In this document: one piece after another, positions 1 to 7,000 of the stretch
How positions within the stretch are numbered: the first letter of the stretch is position 1
Layout: the number at the start of each line of letters is the position of its first letter
From: Candidatus Omnitrophota bacterium
Lineage (GTDB): Bacteria > Omnitrophota > Gorgyraeia > Zapsychrales > JANLHA01
Assembly: GCA_024653845.1 (NCBI GenBank)
Contig: JANLHA010000360.1
Span: 1-19,008, forward strand
DNA: 19,008 bases
Direction of reading: 5' to 3'
Translations under genes and position numbers: made by a program
Notes under the pieces: generated by a model
Databases searched by the model: none
Told to the model about the DNA's origin: nothing
The model's input: only the letters and a program-made list of their open reading frames with translations

Positions 1-1
1 A

Positions 2-640
2 AAACAAATCCGGATATTTTTTATGCCAACTCTAAATGATGATCGGTTATTCTGGGCGGCAAATACGTATTGGGGAGCGTACTTTGACCGGGAGACGGCG
101 CATCTTTACATTCCTTTGTCCTTGATGCGTCGAGATCCAAACTATTACAAAGCGATCAGAAGATATGAGAATGGGCAAGAAATGCTGGGCGTCAGAGCAT
201 CTCTTCAAGTTTTGGGAGAAGGAAGCGATCCTGAGCTTACGAAAGAATTGGATGCAATCGCCAAAGAAGAGAGAAGACAGCGTTTGGGTCTGAACCGCCG
301 CACACTTTTAAAAGCGTTGGGGGCGGGTGCTGCGGGACTTTTATTGGGTGGGGATTCTGAACCGAACAAAGCAGCGAGACCGACGAGTCCGCAAACCAGC
401 GCTCAAGCCAATCAGAAGGCAGCCACCCCCGGTGGTATTGACTTTAATCCCGCGAAGATGCCGTTAAATGTCATAGGAGAAGGGACCGAGTTCCCGGTTG
501 CTCCCAACGGACTTCCACTATCACCTGACTCGATCAAAGGCTTTGTCCCTATTATCATCAACATCCAGCCGTTGAAAAGCCTCCCAGCATTATTAGGCCA
601 AGTGGCAGAGCCTTTTTCCGTAACATCCCATCCTTCTTAA
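2..640 (+). CDS. C-terminal part of a protein with internal Tat-like motif and GGIDFN tail (5' truncated)
   Basis: The frame is open to the left edge, and the ATG at 23 has no convincing Shine-Dalgarno sequence, so this is probably the end of a longer gene; starting at 23 would give 205 residues. Counting from that ATG, residues 1-85 look helical and charged and match no family I know. Residues 91-110 read NRRTLLKALGAGAAGLLLGG, which fits the twin-arginine pattern (RR-x-L-L-K followed by a small-residue hydrophobic stretch) but lies in the middle of the protein. A Pro/Thr/Gln/Ala-rich linker follows (about 112-134), then a tail of about 70 residues beginning TPGGIDFNP and ending near LPALLGQ. 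The same tail closes the two giant genes downstream, which suggests a common sorting or anchoring fate. Function is unknown. The gene is a true CDS with good confidence; the start is not determined. Confidence 0.8.
   Translation, partial: KQIRIFFMPTLNDDRLFWAANTYWGAYFDRETAHLYIPLSLMRRDPNYYKAIRRYENGQEMLGVRASLQVLGEGSDPELTKELDAIAKEERRQRLGLNRRTLLKALGAGAAGLLLGGDSEPNKAARPTSPQTSAQANQKAATPGGIDFNPAKMPLNVIGEGTEFPVAPNGLPLSPDSIKGFVPIIINIQPLKSLPALLGQVAEPFSVTSHPS
425..640 (+). other. GGID-type C-terminal tail, copy 1
   Basis: This segment encodes TPGGIDFNP, about 30 variable residues, then a hydrophobic beta-like stretch (KGFVPIIINIQP) and LPALLG close to the stop codon. It aligns by eye with the tails at 8728-8940 and 17138-17338. 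Shared positions are GGID, F/L, N, then G-F/L-x-P-x-I-I-x-I/M-x-P and F/L-P-x-x-L/F-L-G. An exclusively C-terminal position after a low-complexity linker is typical of secretion or cell-surface sorting domains; that role is inference. Confidence 0.75.
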
Positions 641-657
641 GTTAATCTTATTCGTGC

Positions 658-686
658 TTGTTCCCTTTTGAGATTACATGTAAAAT
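658..686 (+). promoter_or_regulatory. Candidate sigma70-like promoter for the glycosyltransferase operon
   Basis: TTGTTC at 658-663 and TAAAAT at 681-686 are separated by 17 bases, in the 87-base gap before the GT39 gene. Both boxes are close to the bacterial housekeeping consensus and the spacing is ideal. The region is AT-rich, so a chance match is possible. Confidence 0.35.
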
Positions 687-727
687 AAAAACCATTTGTA
701 CCCAAATATTTTGTTAGAAAAAAGAAT

Positions 728-2446
728 ATGTTTGATCGCAATAAAATCTTTTTGATTCTTCTTTTTATTTCCTGCCTTTTCATTTACACGCGCGGGCTGG
801 CTCTGCATGGGGTTGAATACCGCGACGACGAAATTTTTTATTATAAAGCTTCTGAAGAGATGTTGCAGGAGCACAATTATTTCTCTCCGACATATTTGGG
901 GGAGGATCGGTTCCAGAAGCCAATCCTTTTTTATTGGCTGATCATGCTTTCGTATAAAATTTTTGGGATCAATTGGTTTGCGGCGCGTTTTGTGGCGGTC
1001 CTTTTTGCTGGCATGACGGTTTGTTTGACATGGAAGATTGCTTTCGAGTTTTTTAATCGTCGAGTGGCGTTTTTAAGCGCGGCGATCCTGATGGCGATCC
1101 CGCTTTTCTTCCGCCATGCTAAGAATGCCGTCCCTGATATGTCGCTCAATTTTTTTACAGTGCTTGGCATGTGGGCCGCGATTCAGTTTTTTAAGAATCC
1201 GAATGACCGTCGTTGGCATTATCTTTTGTTCCTTTCTGCGGCGTTGGGGTTCATGATCAAAGGGTTTGCTCCGATGATTATCGTTTTTTTGACAATGACT
1301 ATTTATGCCTTTTTTACGCGTCAGGCTGATCGCTTGCGACGAATCAATTTTTCTTACGGCATCTTTTTAATGCTGGCGATTATCCTTCCTTGGTTTCTTT
1401 ATATGATTCGTATCCACGGCGCAGATTATCTTGATTATATGTTTACCCAGGAAACGCAGAATCGCCTCATCGATCGGTCCCAAGGGAATTTTGTGATCAA
1501 TACGCTGCATTCGTTTTTGACCAATACGGTTTTTTATCTTGAAGTTTTATTAAATTATTTTGCGCCTTGGTGTATCTTTTTTGCGATGGCCTTGCCATGG
1601 ACGATATCGAATTTCTATCGTCGAGAAGAGCGGCTACCGGGACTGCAGTGGATGGTGATTTGGTTCCTGGTTGTCTTTTTATTTTTTTCTTTGGTCCACG
1701 TGACCATCAATCATTACCTCTTGGTCTTATCGACCCCTTTTGCTATTTTGGTGGCTTACTTCTTAATGGAGATGGTGCCGAAGTCTAAAACTTTATTTAA
1801 TATTGTTCGGGCGCTTTTAAGCTTTTTCTTTGTAATGGGTTTTTTAGGTTGGACTTTCCTGCATATCTTTTTAGCCAAAGCCAATTTACTTTGGTTGCCA
1901 TTGGATGTCTTAATTCTTGTGACGTTGATCATCATCATTTGGAGAAAACCTCGGCCGATGACCGCGCCCATCATTCTCGCGGTTTTGATACTTTTTGTAT
2001 GTTCGCAAACTAAGGTGATGATCAAGGCGGGAGTGACGGCTCACGCAACATTATCTCAATTTGCTCAAACCATCAATGAAGATGAGGAGAGGCACACCAT
2101 TGGAGTTGGAAGTCACGACATCCATGAAAAAGAATTCCAAGTTTTTTTTGATCAGCGTGTTGAGAAGATCGCTAACAGCGAAACAGAATCCACATTGGAA
2201 AATATGAGGGAATTTTTTGAAAGTCCAAGAAAAATTTATTATCTCATGACGGAAAAAGACTATGCTCAGTTTCATGATGCACTGTCTGAGTATCCTGTTG
2301 ATGTGGTCCAAGAAGAATATATTTTCCGCAAACGTCTTCATTTGGATCGAGGGTTCATCGCAGCTCTCCTACGGCTGGACCAAGATAAAATTCATGATTA
2401 TTTAATGGAAAAACTCATTTTATTAAGGAAGGCGCCCTATGCTTAA
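728..2446 (+). CDS. GT39/ArnT-like polyprenyl-phosphate sugar glycosyltransferase, integral membrane
   Basis: This is a 572-residue polytopic membrane protein with roughly 10-12 hydrophobic helices up to about residue 430, followed by a soluble C-terminal region. After the first helix comes YRDDE (D33, D34, E35), the acidic pair of PMT/ArnT-type enzymes on the first extracytoplasmic loop. It is followed by KPILFYWL, matching the family's 'PPLYYW' loop, and HAKNAVPDMSLNFF, matching the 'AR-x-x-x-x-D-x-x-L-x-F' segment. Known GT39 (GT-C fold) enzymes take a sugar from an undecaprenyl- or dolichyl-phosphate donor and transfer it to lipid A, protein or another glycolipid outside the cytoplasmic membrane. 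The acceptor and sugar cannot be read from the sequence. Its last 8 bases overlap the GT2 gene that likely makes its donor, so translation is probably coupled. The upstream SD is weak (AGAAAAAAGA). Confidence 0.88.
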   Translation: MFDRNKIFLILLFISCLFIYTRGLALHGVEYRDDEIFYYKASEEMLQEHNYFSPTYLGEDRFQKPILFYWLIMLSYKIFGINWFAARFVAVLFAGMTVCLTWKIAFEFFNRRVAFLSAAILMAIPLFFRHAKNAVPDMSLNFFTVLGMWAAIQFFKNPNDRRWHYLLFLSAALGFMIKGFAPMIIVFLTMTIYAFFTRQADRLRRINFSYGIFLMLAIILPWFLYMIRIHGADYLDYMFTQETQNRLIDRSQGNFVINTLHSFLTNTVFYLEVLLNYFAPWCIFFAMALPWTISNFYRREERLPGLQWMVIWFLVVFLFFSLVHVTINHYLLVLSTPFAILVAYFLMEMVPKSKTLFNIVRALLSFFFVMGFLGWTFLHIFLAKANLLWLPLDVLILVTLIIIIWRKPRPMTAPIILAVLILFVCSQTKVMIKAGVTAHATLSQFAQTINEDEERHTIGVGSHDIHEKEFQVFFDQRVEKIANSETESTLENMREFFESPRKIYYLMTEKDYAQFHDALSEYPVDVVQEEYIFRKRLHLDRGFIAALLRLDQDKIHDYLMEKLILLRKAPYA

Positions 2447-3140
2447 TTCTGTTGAATACTCGATTGTTGTCCCTGTGTATAATGAAGAAGAATCGCTTTC
2501 GCCTCTTTTTCAAGAAATTCTTGAGGCCATGACTCCGTTAGGAAAACCGTTTGAAGTGATTTTTATCAACGACTGCTCGTCGGATCGTTCGCTAGAAATT
2601 TTGAAAGGGTTCCAAAAGGAATTTCCTCACATCGTGATCATTCTTGATCTTAAAGAACGTCATGGGCAGACATTCGCGATGCGAGAGGGGCTGGATGCTG
2701 CACGCGGCAAAGTGGTGACAACTCTTGACGCTGATTTGCAAAATGATCCGGCGGACATCCCGAAGTTGTTTCAAAAGATGGCAGAGGGGAATTATGAGGT
2801 TGTCTCGGGCTGGCGGAAGAACCGGCAAGATACGGCGGTCAAGGCGTTCTTCTCGAAGTTTGGAAATATTTTGCAGCGAACTTTAACAGGATTAAAAATC
2901 CATGATGTTTCTTGTACATTACGAGCTTATAAAAGAGAATGCATCAATCGAATCCCTTTGAATCTTGAGGGACAACACCGTTTTATTCCTTTGGCATTAT
3001 CACTGCAAGGATATCGGGTAGGAGAAATTGTTTCAAATCATCGTCGACGAAAGTTTGGTCAAACCAAATATAGTCACAAGCGTTTTGGGAGAGTCATCAA
3101 AGATTTCTTTAGGACATGGTTAAGCGGGGGGAGGAGTTGA
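2439..3140 (+). CDS. GT2 family glycosyltransferase, DPM1/ArnC-like
   Basis: This 233-residue protein has the GT-A fold signatures of family 2: SIVVPVYNEEESL near the N-terminus, VIFINDCSSDRS in the second strand, LDADLQNDP as the metal/nucleotide-binding acidic motif around residues 94-102, and EGQHRFIPL plus HRRRKFGQTKY near the C-terminus. These last motifs are typical of dolichol-/undecaprenyl-phosphate sugar synthases. It lacks the C-terminal membrane helices of ArnC/GtrB and so resembles DPM1-type soluble enzymes. The expected reaction is transfer of a nucleotide-linked sugar to polyprenyl phosphate on the cytoplasmic face, giving the donor for the GT39 enzyme. The start is supported by AAGGAAGG at 2425-2432, 6 bases ahead, and by the 8-base overlap with the upstream gene. 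Confidence 0.92.
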   Translation: MLNSVEYSIVVPVYNEEESLSPLFQEILEAMTPLGKPFEVIFINDCSSDRSLEILKGFQKEFPHIVIILDLKERHGQTFAMREGLDAARGKVVTTLDADLQNDPADIPKLFQKMAEGNYEVVSGWRKNRQDTAVKAFFSKFGNILQRTLTGLKIHDVSCTLRAYKRECINRIPLNLEGQHRFIPLALSLQGYRVGEIVSNHRRRKFGQTKYSHKRFGRVIKDFFRTWLSGGRS

Positions 3141-3141
3141 T

Positions 3142-3393
3142 ATGAATTTTTGGTTGGTTTTAGGATTTACGGGACAGGCTTTATTTGCATCGCGATTCAT
3201 TGTGCAATGGATTTGTTCTGAACGCAGAGGTGAAAGTTATATTCCTATTGTTTTTTGGTACTTGAGTCTTGCCGGTGGGGCCATTTTATTGATTTATGCC
3301 ATTTCGATCAAAGATCCTGTTTTTATCGTCGGGCAATCGACGGGAGTGATTGTTTACTTGCGCAATTTGGTTTTGATCTCACGTAACAAATAG
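3142..3393 (+). CDS. Lipid A biosynthesis N-terminal domain protein (LAB_N, SemiSWEET-like)
   Basis: The protein has 83 residues and three hydrophobic helices. Residues 5-32 (GFTGQALFASRFIVQWICSE), then IPIVFWYLSLAGG, DPVFIVGQSTG and YLRNL, match the conserved positions of the LAB_N family (G-x-x-GQ-x-x-F-x-x-RF-x-x-QW-x-x-SE, then FW-x-x-S and YLRN). This domain occurs alone or fused to LpxB and is often next to GT2 and GT39 genes. Its biochemical role is unproven; the SemiSWEET-like three-helix fold suggests movement or binding of a lipid-linked sugar. The start has a strong GGGGGGAGGAG stretch just upstream (3125-3135), and the gene begins 1 base after the GT2 stop, so the three genes form one operon. 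Confidence 0.9.
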   Translation: MNFWLVLGFTGQALFASRFIVQWICSERRGESYIPIVFWYLSLAGGAILLIYAISIKDPVFIVGQSTGVIVYLRNLVLISRNK

Positions 3394-3427
3394 GGGTAGG
3401 TGTATGATGAGTTCAAATTCGATAATC

Positions 3428-3434
3428 AAGGAGG
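3428..3434 (+). promoter_or_regulatory. Ribosome binding site deciding the lipoprotein start
   Basis: AAGGAGG at 3428-3434 is a perfect Shine-Dalgarno core, 5 bases before the ATG at 3440 and 2 before the ATG at 3437. It lies inside the longer frame that would begin at 3404, and it favours the shorter start that leaves a normal lipoprotein signal peptide. Confidence 0.7.
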
Positions 3435-3439
3435 CTATG

Positions 3440-3745
3440 ATGAAGAAAATGGGAATGTTGATTCCTTCTCTTTTTATTGTCTTTTTAATCGGCTGCACCA
3501 CTACCCAAAAAAGTGCTGCTGTTGGAACATTGGGTGGAGCTACCGTGGGGGGTATTGTTGGTCACCAATCTGGTCACGGTAAAGAAGGCGCGGCCATTGG
3601 TGCAGCGGCTGGAGCGCTTGGCGGATATGTTGTTGGAGAAAGAATTTCTGTTAAGAAGTTTTGTCCTACGTGCGGTCGACAATATGATGAAAGCGTCCAA
3701 TATTGTCCTAAAGATGGGACCGCGTTGAAGGTGGTTGAGAAATAA
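3440..3745 (+). CDS. Glycine-zipper lipoprotein with C-terminal zinc-ribbon-like motif
   Basis: From the ATG at 3440 the product has 101 residues. A short MKK head and hydrophobic core end in a lipobox, LIGC, with C19 as the predicted lipidated cysteine; the next residues are TTT, not Asp at +2, consistent with an outer-membrane destination. Residues 26-66 are glycine/alanine-rich with GxxxG-type spacing (VGTLGGATVGGIVG, then GAAIGAAAGALGGYVVG), as in the glycine-zipper 17-kDa antigen/SlyB-like group that inserts into or spans the outer membrane. The tail holds CPTCG (C75, C78) and CPKDG (C89, D92): a zinc-ribbon pattern with the fourth cysteine replaced, which is odd for an exported protein. 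The frame is also open from an ATG at 3404, but the ideal SD at 3428-3434 supports 3437 or 3440. It starts 46 bases after the LAB_N gene and may be co-transcribed. Confidence 0.85.
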   Translation: MKKMGMLIPSLFIVFLIGCTTTQKSAAVGTLGGATVGGIVGHQSGHGKEGAAIGAAAGALGGYVVGERISVKKFCPTCGRQYDESVQYCPKDGTALKVVEK

Positions 3746-3746
3746 T

Positions 3747-3950
3747 TTGACCCCTAAAATCCTCAAAATCATTCTCCGCTGGACACACATCGTCTTGGGA
3801 TTGGTGATTCTTTGTTATATTTATTCACCGTTCCACCAGTACGCTTTTTTCCAAGTTTTTGTCAAATTTCTTGTCATTCCCACCATCACCTTTACGGGAA
3901 TTTGGATCTGGAAATTCCCACAATTCAATCGATTTTTCAAAATTCAATAA
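3747..3950 (+). CDS. Small two-helix membrane protein of unknown function
   Basis: This 67-residue frame begins with TTG directly after the preceding stop (3743-3745). An alternative in-frame TTG at 3735 would overlap the lipoprotein gene by 11 bases. Two hydrophobic segments are visible (about residues 13-30 and 38-57), separated by a short SPFHQYAFF loop, and the ends are basic (KILKIILRW, NRFFKIQ). No family is recognised. The absence of an ATG and the weak SD (GAAGG about 15 bases upstream) lower confidence. Close packing behind the lipoprotein gene and protein-like composition argue for a real, translationally coupled gene. Confidence 0.5.
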   Translation: MTPKILKIILRWTHIVLGLVILCYIYSPFHQYAFFQVFVKFLVIPTITFTGIWIWKFPQFNRFFKIQ

Positions 3951-3991
3951 AATTGCCTTCACATTGCATTCTTGATGGGCCTATGGCATAC

Positions 3992-4019
3992 TTGGGGCAG
4001 AATAATATATTAATAAAAT
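3992..4019 (+). promoter_or_regulatory. Weak candidate promoter for the giant gene pair
   Basis: TTGGGG at 3992-3997 and TAAAAT at 4014-4019 are 16 bases apart, in the 115-base AT-rich gap. The -10 box matches the consensus in 5 of 6 positions and the -35 in 3 of 6. The -10 box overlaps the left arm of the inverted repeat at 4006-4060. The local AT content makes this weak evidence. Confidence 0.25.
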
Positions 4020-4060
4020 AATTATATTAGAAGGATTTTCATAAACTATTTATTAATATA
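4006..4060 (+). repeat. 12-bp perfect inverted repeat in the leader of the first giant gene
   Basis: TATATTAATAAA (4006-4017) and its exact reverse complement TTTATTAATATA (4049-4060) enclose a 31-base loop. The loop contains AGAAGGA (4029-4035), the only SD-like sequence in the leader, and the right arm ends 5 bases before the ATG at 4066. The stem is all A-U, so it would be a weak RNA hairpin; the same dyad could be a DNA operator. AT richness makes chance more likely than the length alone suggests. Confidence 0.45.
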
Positions 4061-4065
4061 ATCTT

Positions 4066-7000
4066 ATGGCAAAAATAATTAAGAAAAAACAAATGAGTTG
4101 CTTGAAGTCATTCTTGAGTCTCTTTTTGGTTTTGAGTCTAGCTATTGGAGGAGTCTATCCTCAGCAAGCGGGTGCGGCCGGCTTCCCGGAATTGCCTGCC
4201 TTAGGAGTGCTGGACTCTTCGGCGTCCTATATACCTGTTCTCTTGAAAGGCATTAGGGTTTTTCAGGATAATCCTTTTCGTTTTGATTTCATCGCCGATA
4301 CTGGAGATACCCAATTTGATAATGAAGCATTAAAACAGGAAATGGATCGTTTGGTCAAATATTTTTTAGCGACTTTGACAATCCCCGATGAAGATTTATG
4401 GGTCAACCTTTCTCCTCATGAGAAAGATCGTATCATCCCAGAACAATTAGCCATCACAGAATTGGGCCGTGACATGTTGGCTCAAGATTATCTATTGAAA
4501 CAAATGACCGCATCGATGATTTATCCTGAGAAGGATTTGGGAAAGAAGTTTTGGGACAAAGTTTATCGCAAAGCCAGCGAACTTTATGGAACAACCAGTA
4601 TTCCCGTTAATACATTTAATAAGGTGTGGATTGTGCCGGAGAGCGCGGTTGTTTATGAAAATGGTGAATCGGGATTTGTCGTCGAGAGCAAGCTCAATGT
4701 GATGTTGGAAGAAGATTATCTGGCGCGCAATGAAGCACAGAAAAAAATAAAGATTGCTGGTGCAGATTCCAATGTCTCTTCGGAAATCATCCGTCAGATT
4801 ATTTTGCCGGAGATCAAGAAGGAAGTGAATGAGGGGCAGCATTTTGTTCCTCTTCGCCAAATCTACACGGCGATGATTTTGGCCACATGGTTTAAACAAA
4901 AGCTGAAGAAAAGTCTCTTGGGTGAGAGTTATATTGGCCAAAACAAGGTGGAAGGGATCAATCTCGATGACAAGAGAATTAAAGAGAAAATTTATAGCCA
5001 GTATTTAGAGGCTTTCAAAAAGGGCGTCTACAGCTATATCAAAGAAGAGGTGGATCCAGCGACCAAGCAAATGATTCCACGAAAATATTTTGCGGGTGGG
5101 GAAGAATGGAGAAATTTAGGGAATGACTTGCGAGTGACGACCGCGCAGGATGCGGCCCGGAGAGTTTTAGAAGATTTATCAAAGAGCGGGCGACAGGTAA
5201 ACGTTCCTGTGGCTTTGCGTCCGGTTAATCGTCTTTATGAAATTTTGCAGGATCATCCGATCAAAAAGGCTTGGCCCCAGGCTACAGCGTCGGAGATTAT
5301 TGAAGTTTTGCTGATGGCGCTTAAGCAAGAGGGGTTGATTGAAGAAGCAGTCAATGAATTTGGACAAGTGGAGGTTCGGATTCTGGAAGGAGCGAGAGGC
5401 TCTGAGCTTGGTCAATTGATTTATAACGAAGTGGTTCGTCCGCAAGAAGAAGAAATAGGAATTCCTGCAATCAATTTCCCGTCGTCGAAAGATTCGGCAA
5501 TCGGACAAGGTCGTTGGATGATTGTTGGGTTTAAAGACGATCTCGATGATCCACAAGTTCGAAATCATGAACGCGAAGAGGTGCGGCGTTTGGAAGAGAA
5601 GTGGAAAGCTTTACAGGCGTCAGGACAGTTTGCCCCTCAGGAGTGGGAGGCGATTTTAGCGGAAACACATAATGAAGTCGTTCGGGATCAAGACGACACA
5701 GATGCGGTGATGATTCCGGTAGAGGATATTGCGGCGATCCGAGAAGGGCGCGCAAATTATTTTGTGGGAACGGGATTGAAGGATCGAATCAGAGAGCTGG
5801 CGGGAAGATTTGGTAGGAACGGAGGAGATCAAGTACCGATGGTAGCAGAAGCCCCACCGTCAGTTCCCAAATATACGATGGCACGCGAAGCGGGGAGGAA
5901 TCTTTTGGCTACTTATTTTCGAGGAGAGGTGATTTTAAGAATAACGGATGAGGCAGAAACGATTGTTGCTCGTTTACGGGTTCTCGACCCTTATAACGCA
6001 GAAACAAATCCTAAGCCTCAATGGAGAGTTGGCTTTTGGGATGCAGATGGAGCTCCTATCGAATTTAAAGGCATTGATCCTAAATTAAAGAAGTGGGGTT
6101 TGTTATTTGAAGTTGTTCCAGGAAAGACAGATATTCATTCTTTTAATATCCGGATTCATATGGATGCGAGATTGACATCAAGACCGCAAATTGAGATTTT
6201 TCTCGACGATGAAAGAACGGAGGCCGATTTTGAGTCTGCATTGCCACTGCTAGCTGCGCGGGTATCTCCCCTGCCAGAAGAAGGGAAGCAACAGGCATCA
6301 GCACCAATGGTTGCAAAACCTCGAGGTATCGTCCAAACCAAGAAAACTGGTATGTTTCTTCTGCCCACCTTGATGGGCGCGGGTGCGGCGGCGAATGCCA
6401 CCCGGGTTTTAATGGCATTGGGTGATCCGGAAAGTGTTTCTCCATTGGCGGCGATTGTTTCCAAAGGGTTTGCCGAGAATGGCAAGCCCAGATACGCGGC
6501 GGCATTGCGTGCAGGGGGCGCAGGTTATGGAATTTTGGAACAGCCTTTTGAAGATGAGTTTGCCATTTTAGATTCTCGAACCGGGCGTCTTTTCAATTTT
6601 TGGATTGAGAGAACAACGGCGGGAGCAGGAGGAGAAGCCGTATATTTCCTGGAATATAATCCGGAGACACTTGAACCGCTGCCTGGCCAAACTCCGCACT
6701 CGTTACCGGTTGGAACAGAGACGTCTGTTTACCTTGGATTAGGCGTGCAAGTGGCATGGGTGAATAATGGGTGGACGTTGAGCGCATTGATTCGTGATGC
6801 TGGGGGTATTGAAGTAGACAATTTGAGAAATCCTGTCTACGTGGAATGGACGCCGGCTCTTCAAACGGTGAAATTGGGAAAAAGTTATGAAAGTCATTTG
6901 GATCCAGAGCCTTTTGTTGGGGGTTTTGAAATTTATGACACTCGACGATGGAGATATGCCAAATTTGAGTTGGAAGATGGGAAAATTCGAATTGAACGAT

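Noticed and set aside
3404..3439. Longer start of the lipoprotein gene at 3404
   Set aside because: The perfect AAGGAGG at 3428-3434 lies inside this stretch and serves the ATG at 3437/3440; the shorter start gives a normal lipoprotein signal. The 3404 start cannot be fully excluded because GGGGTAGG precedes it.
3400..3582. 60-codon frame overlapping the lipoprotein gene
   Set aside because: Out of frame with the lipoprotein, with Cys/Trp-rich composition and no domain; a frame shadow.
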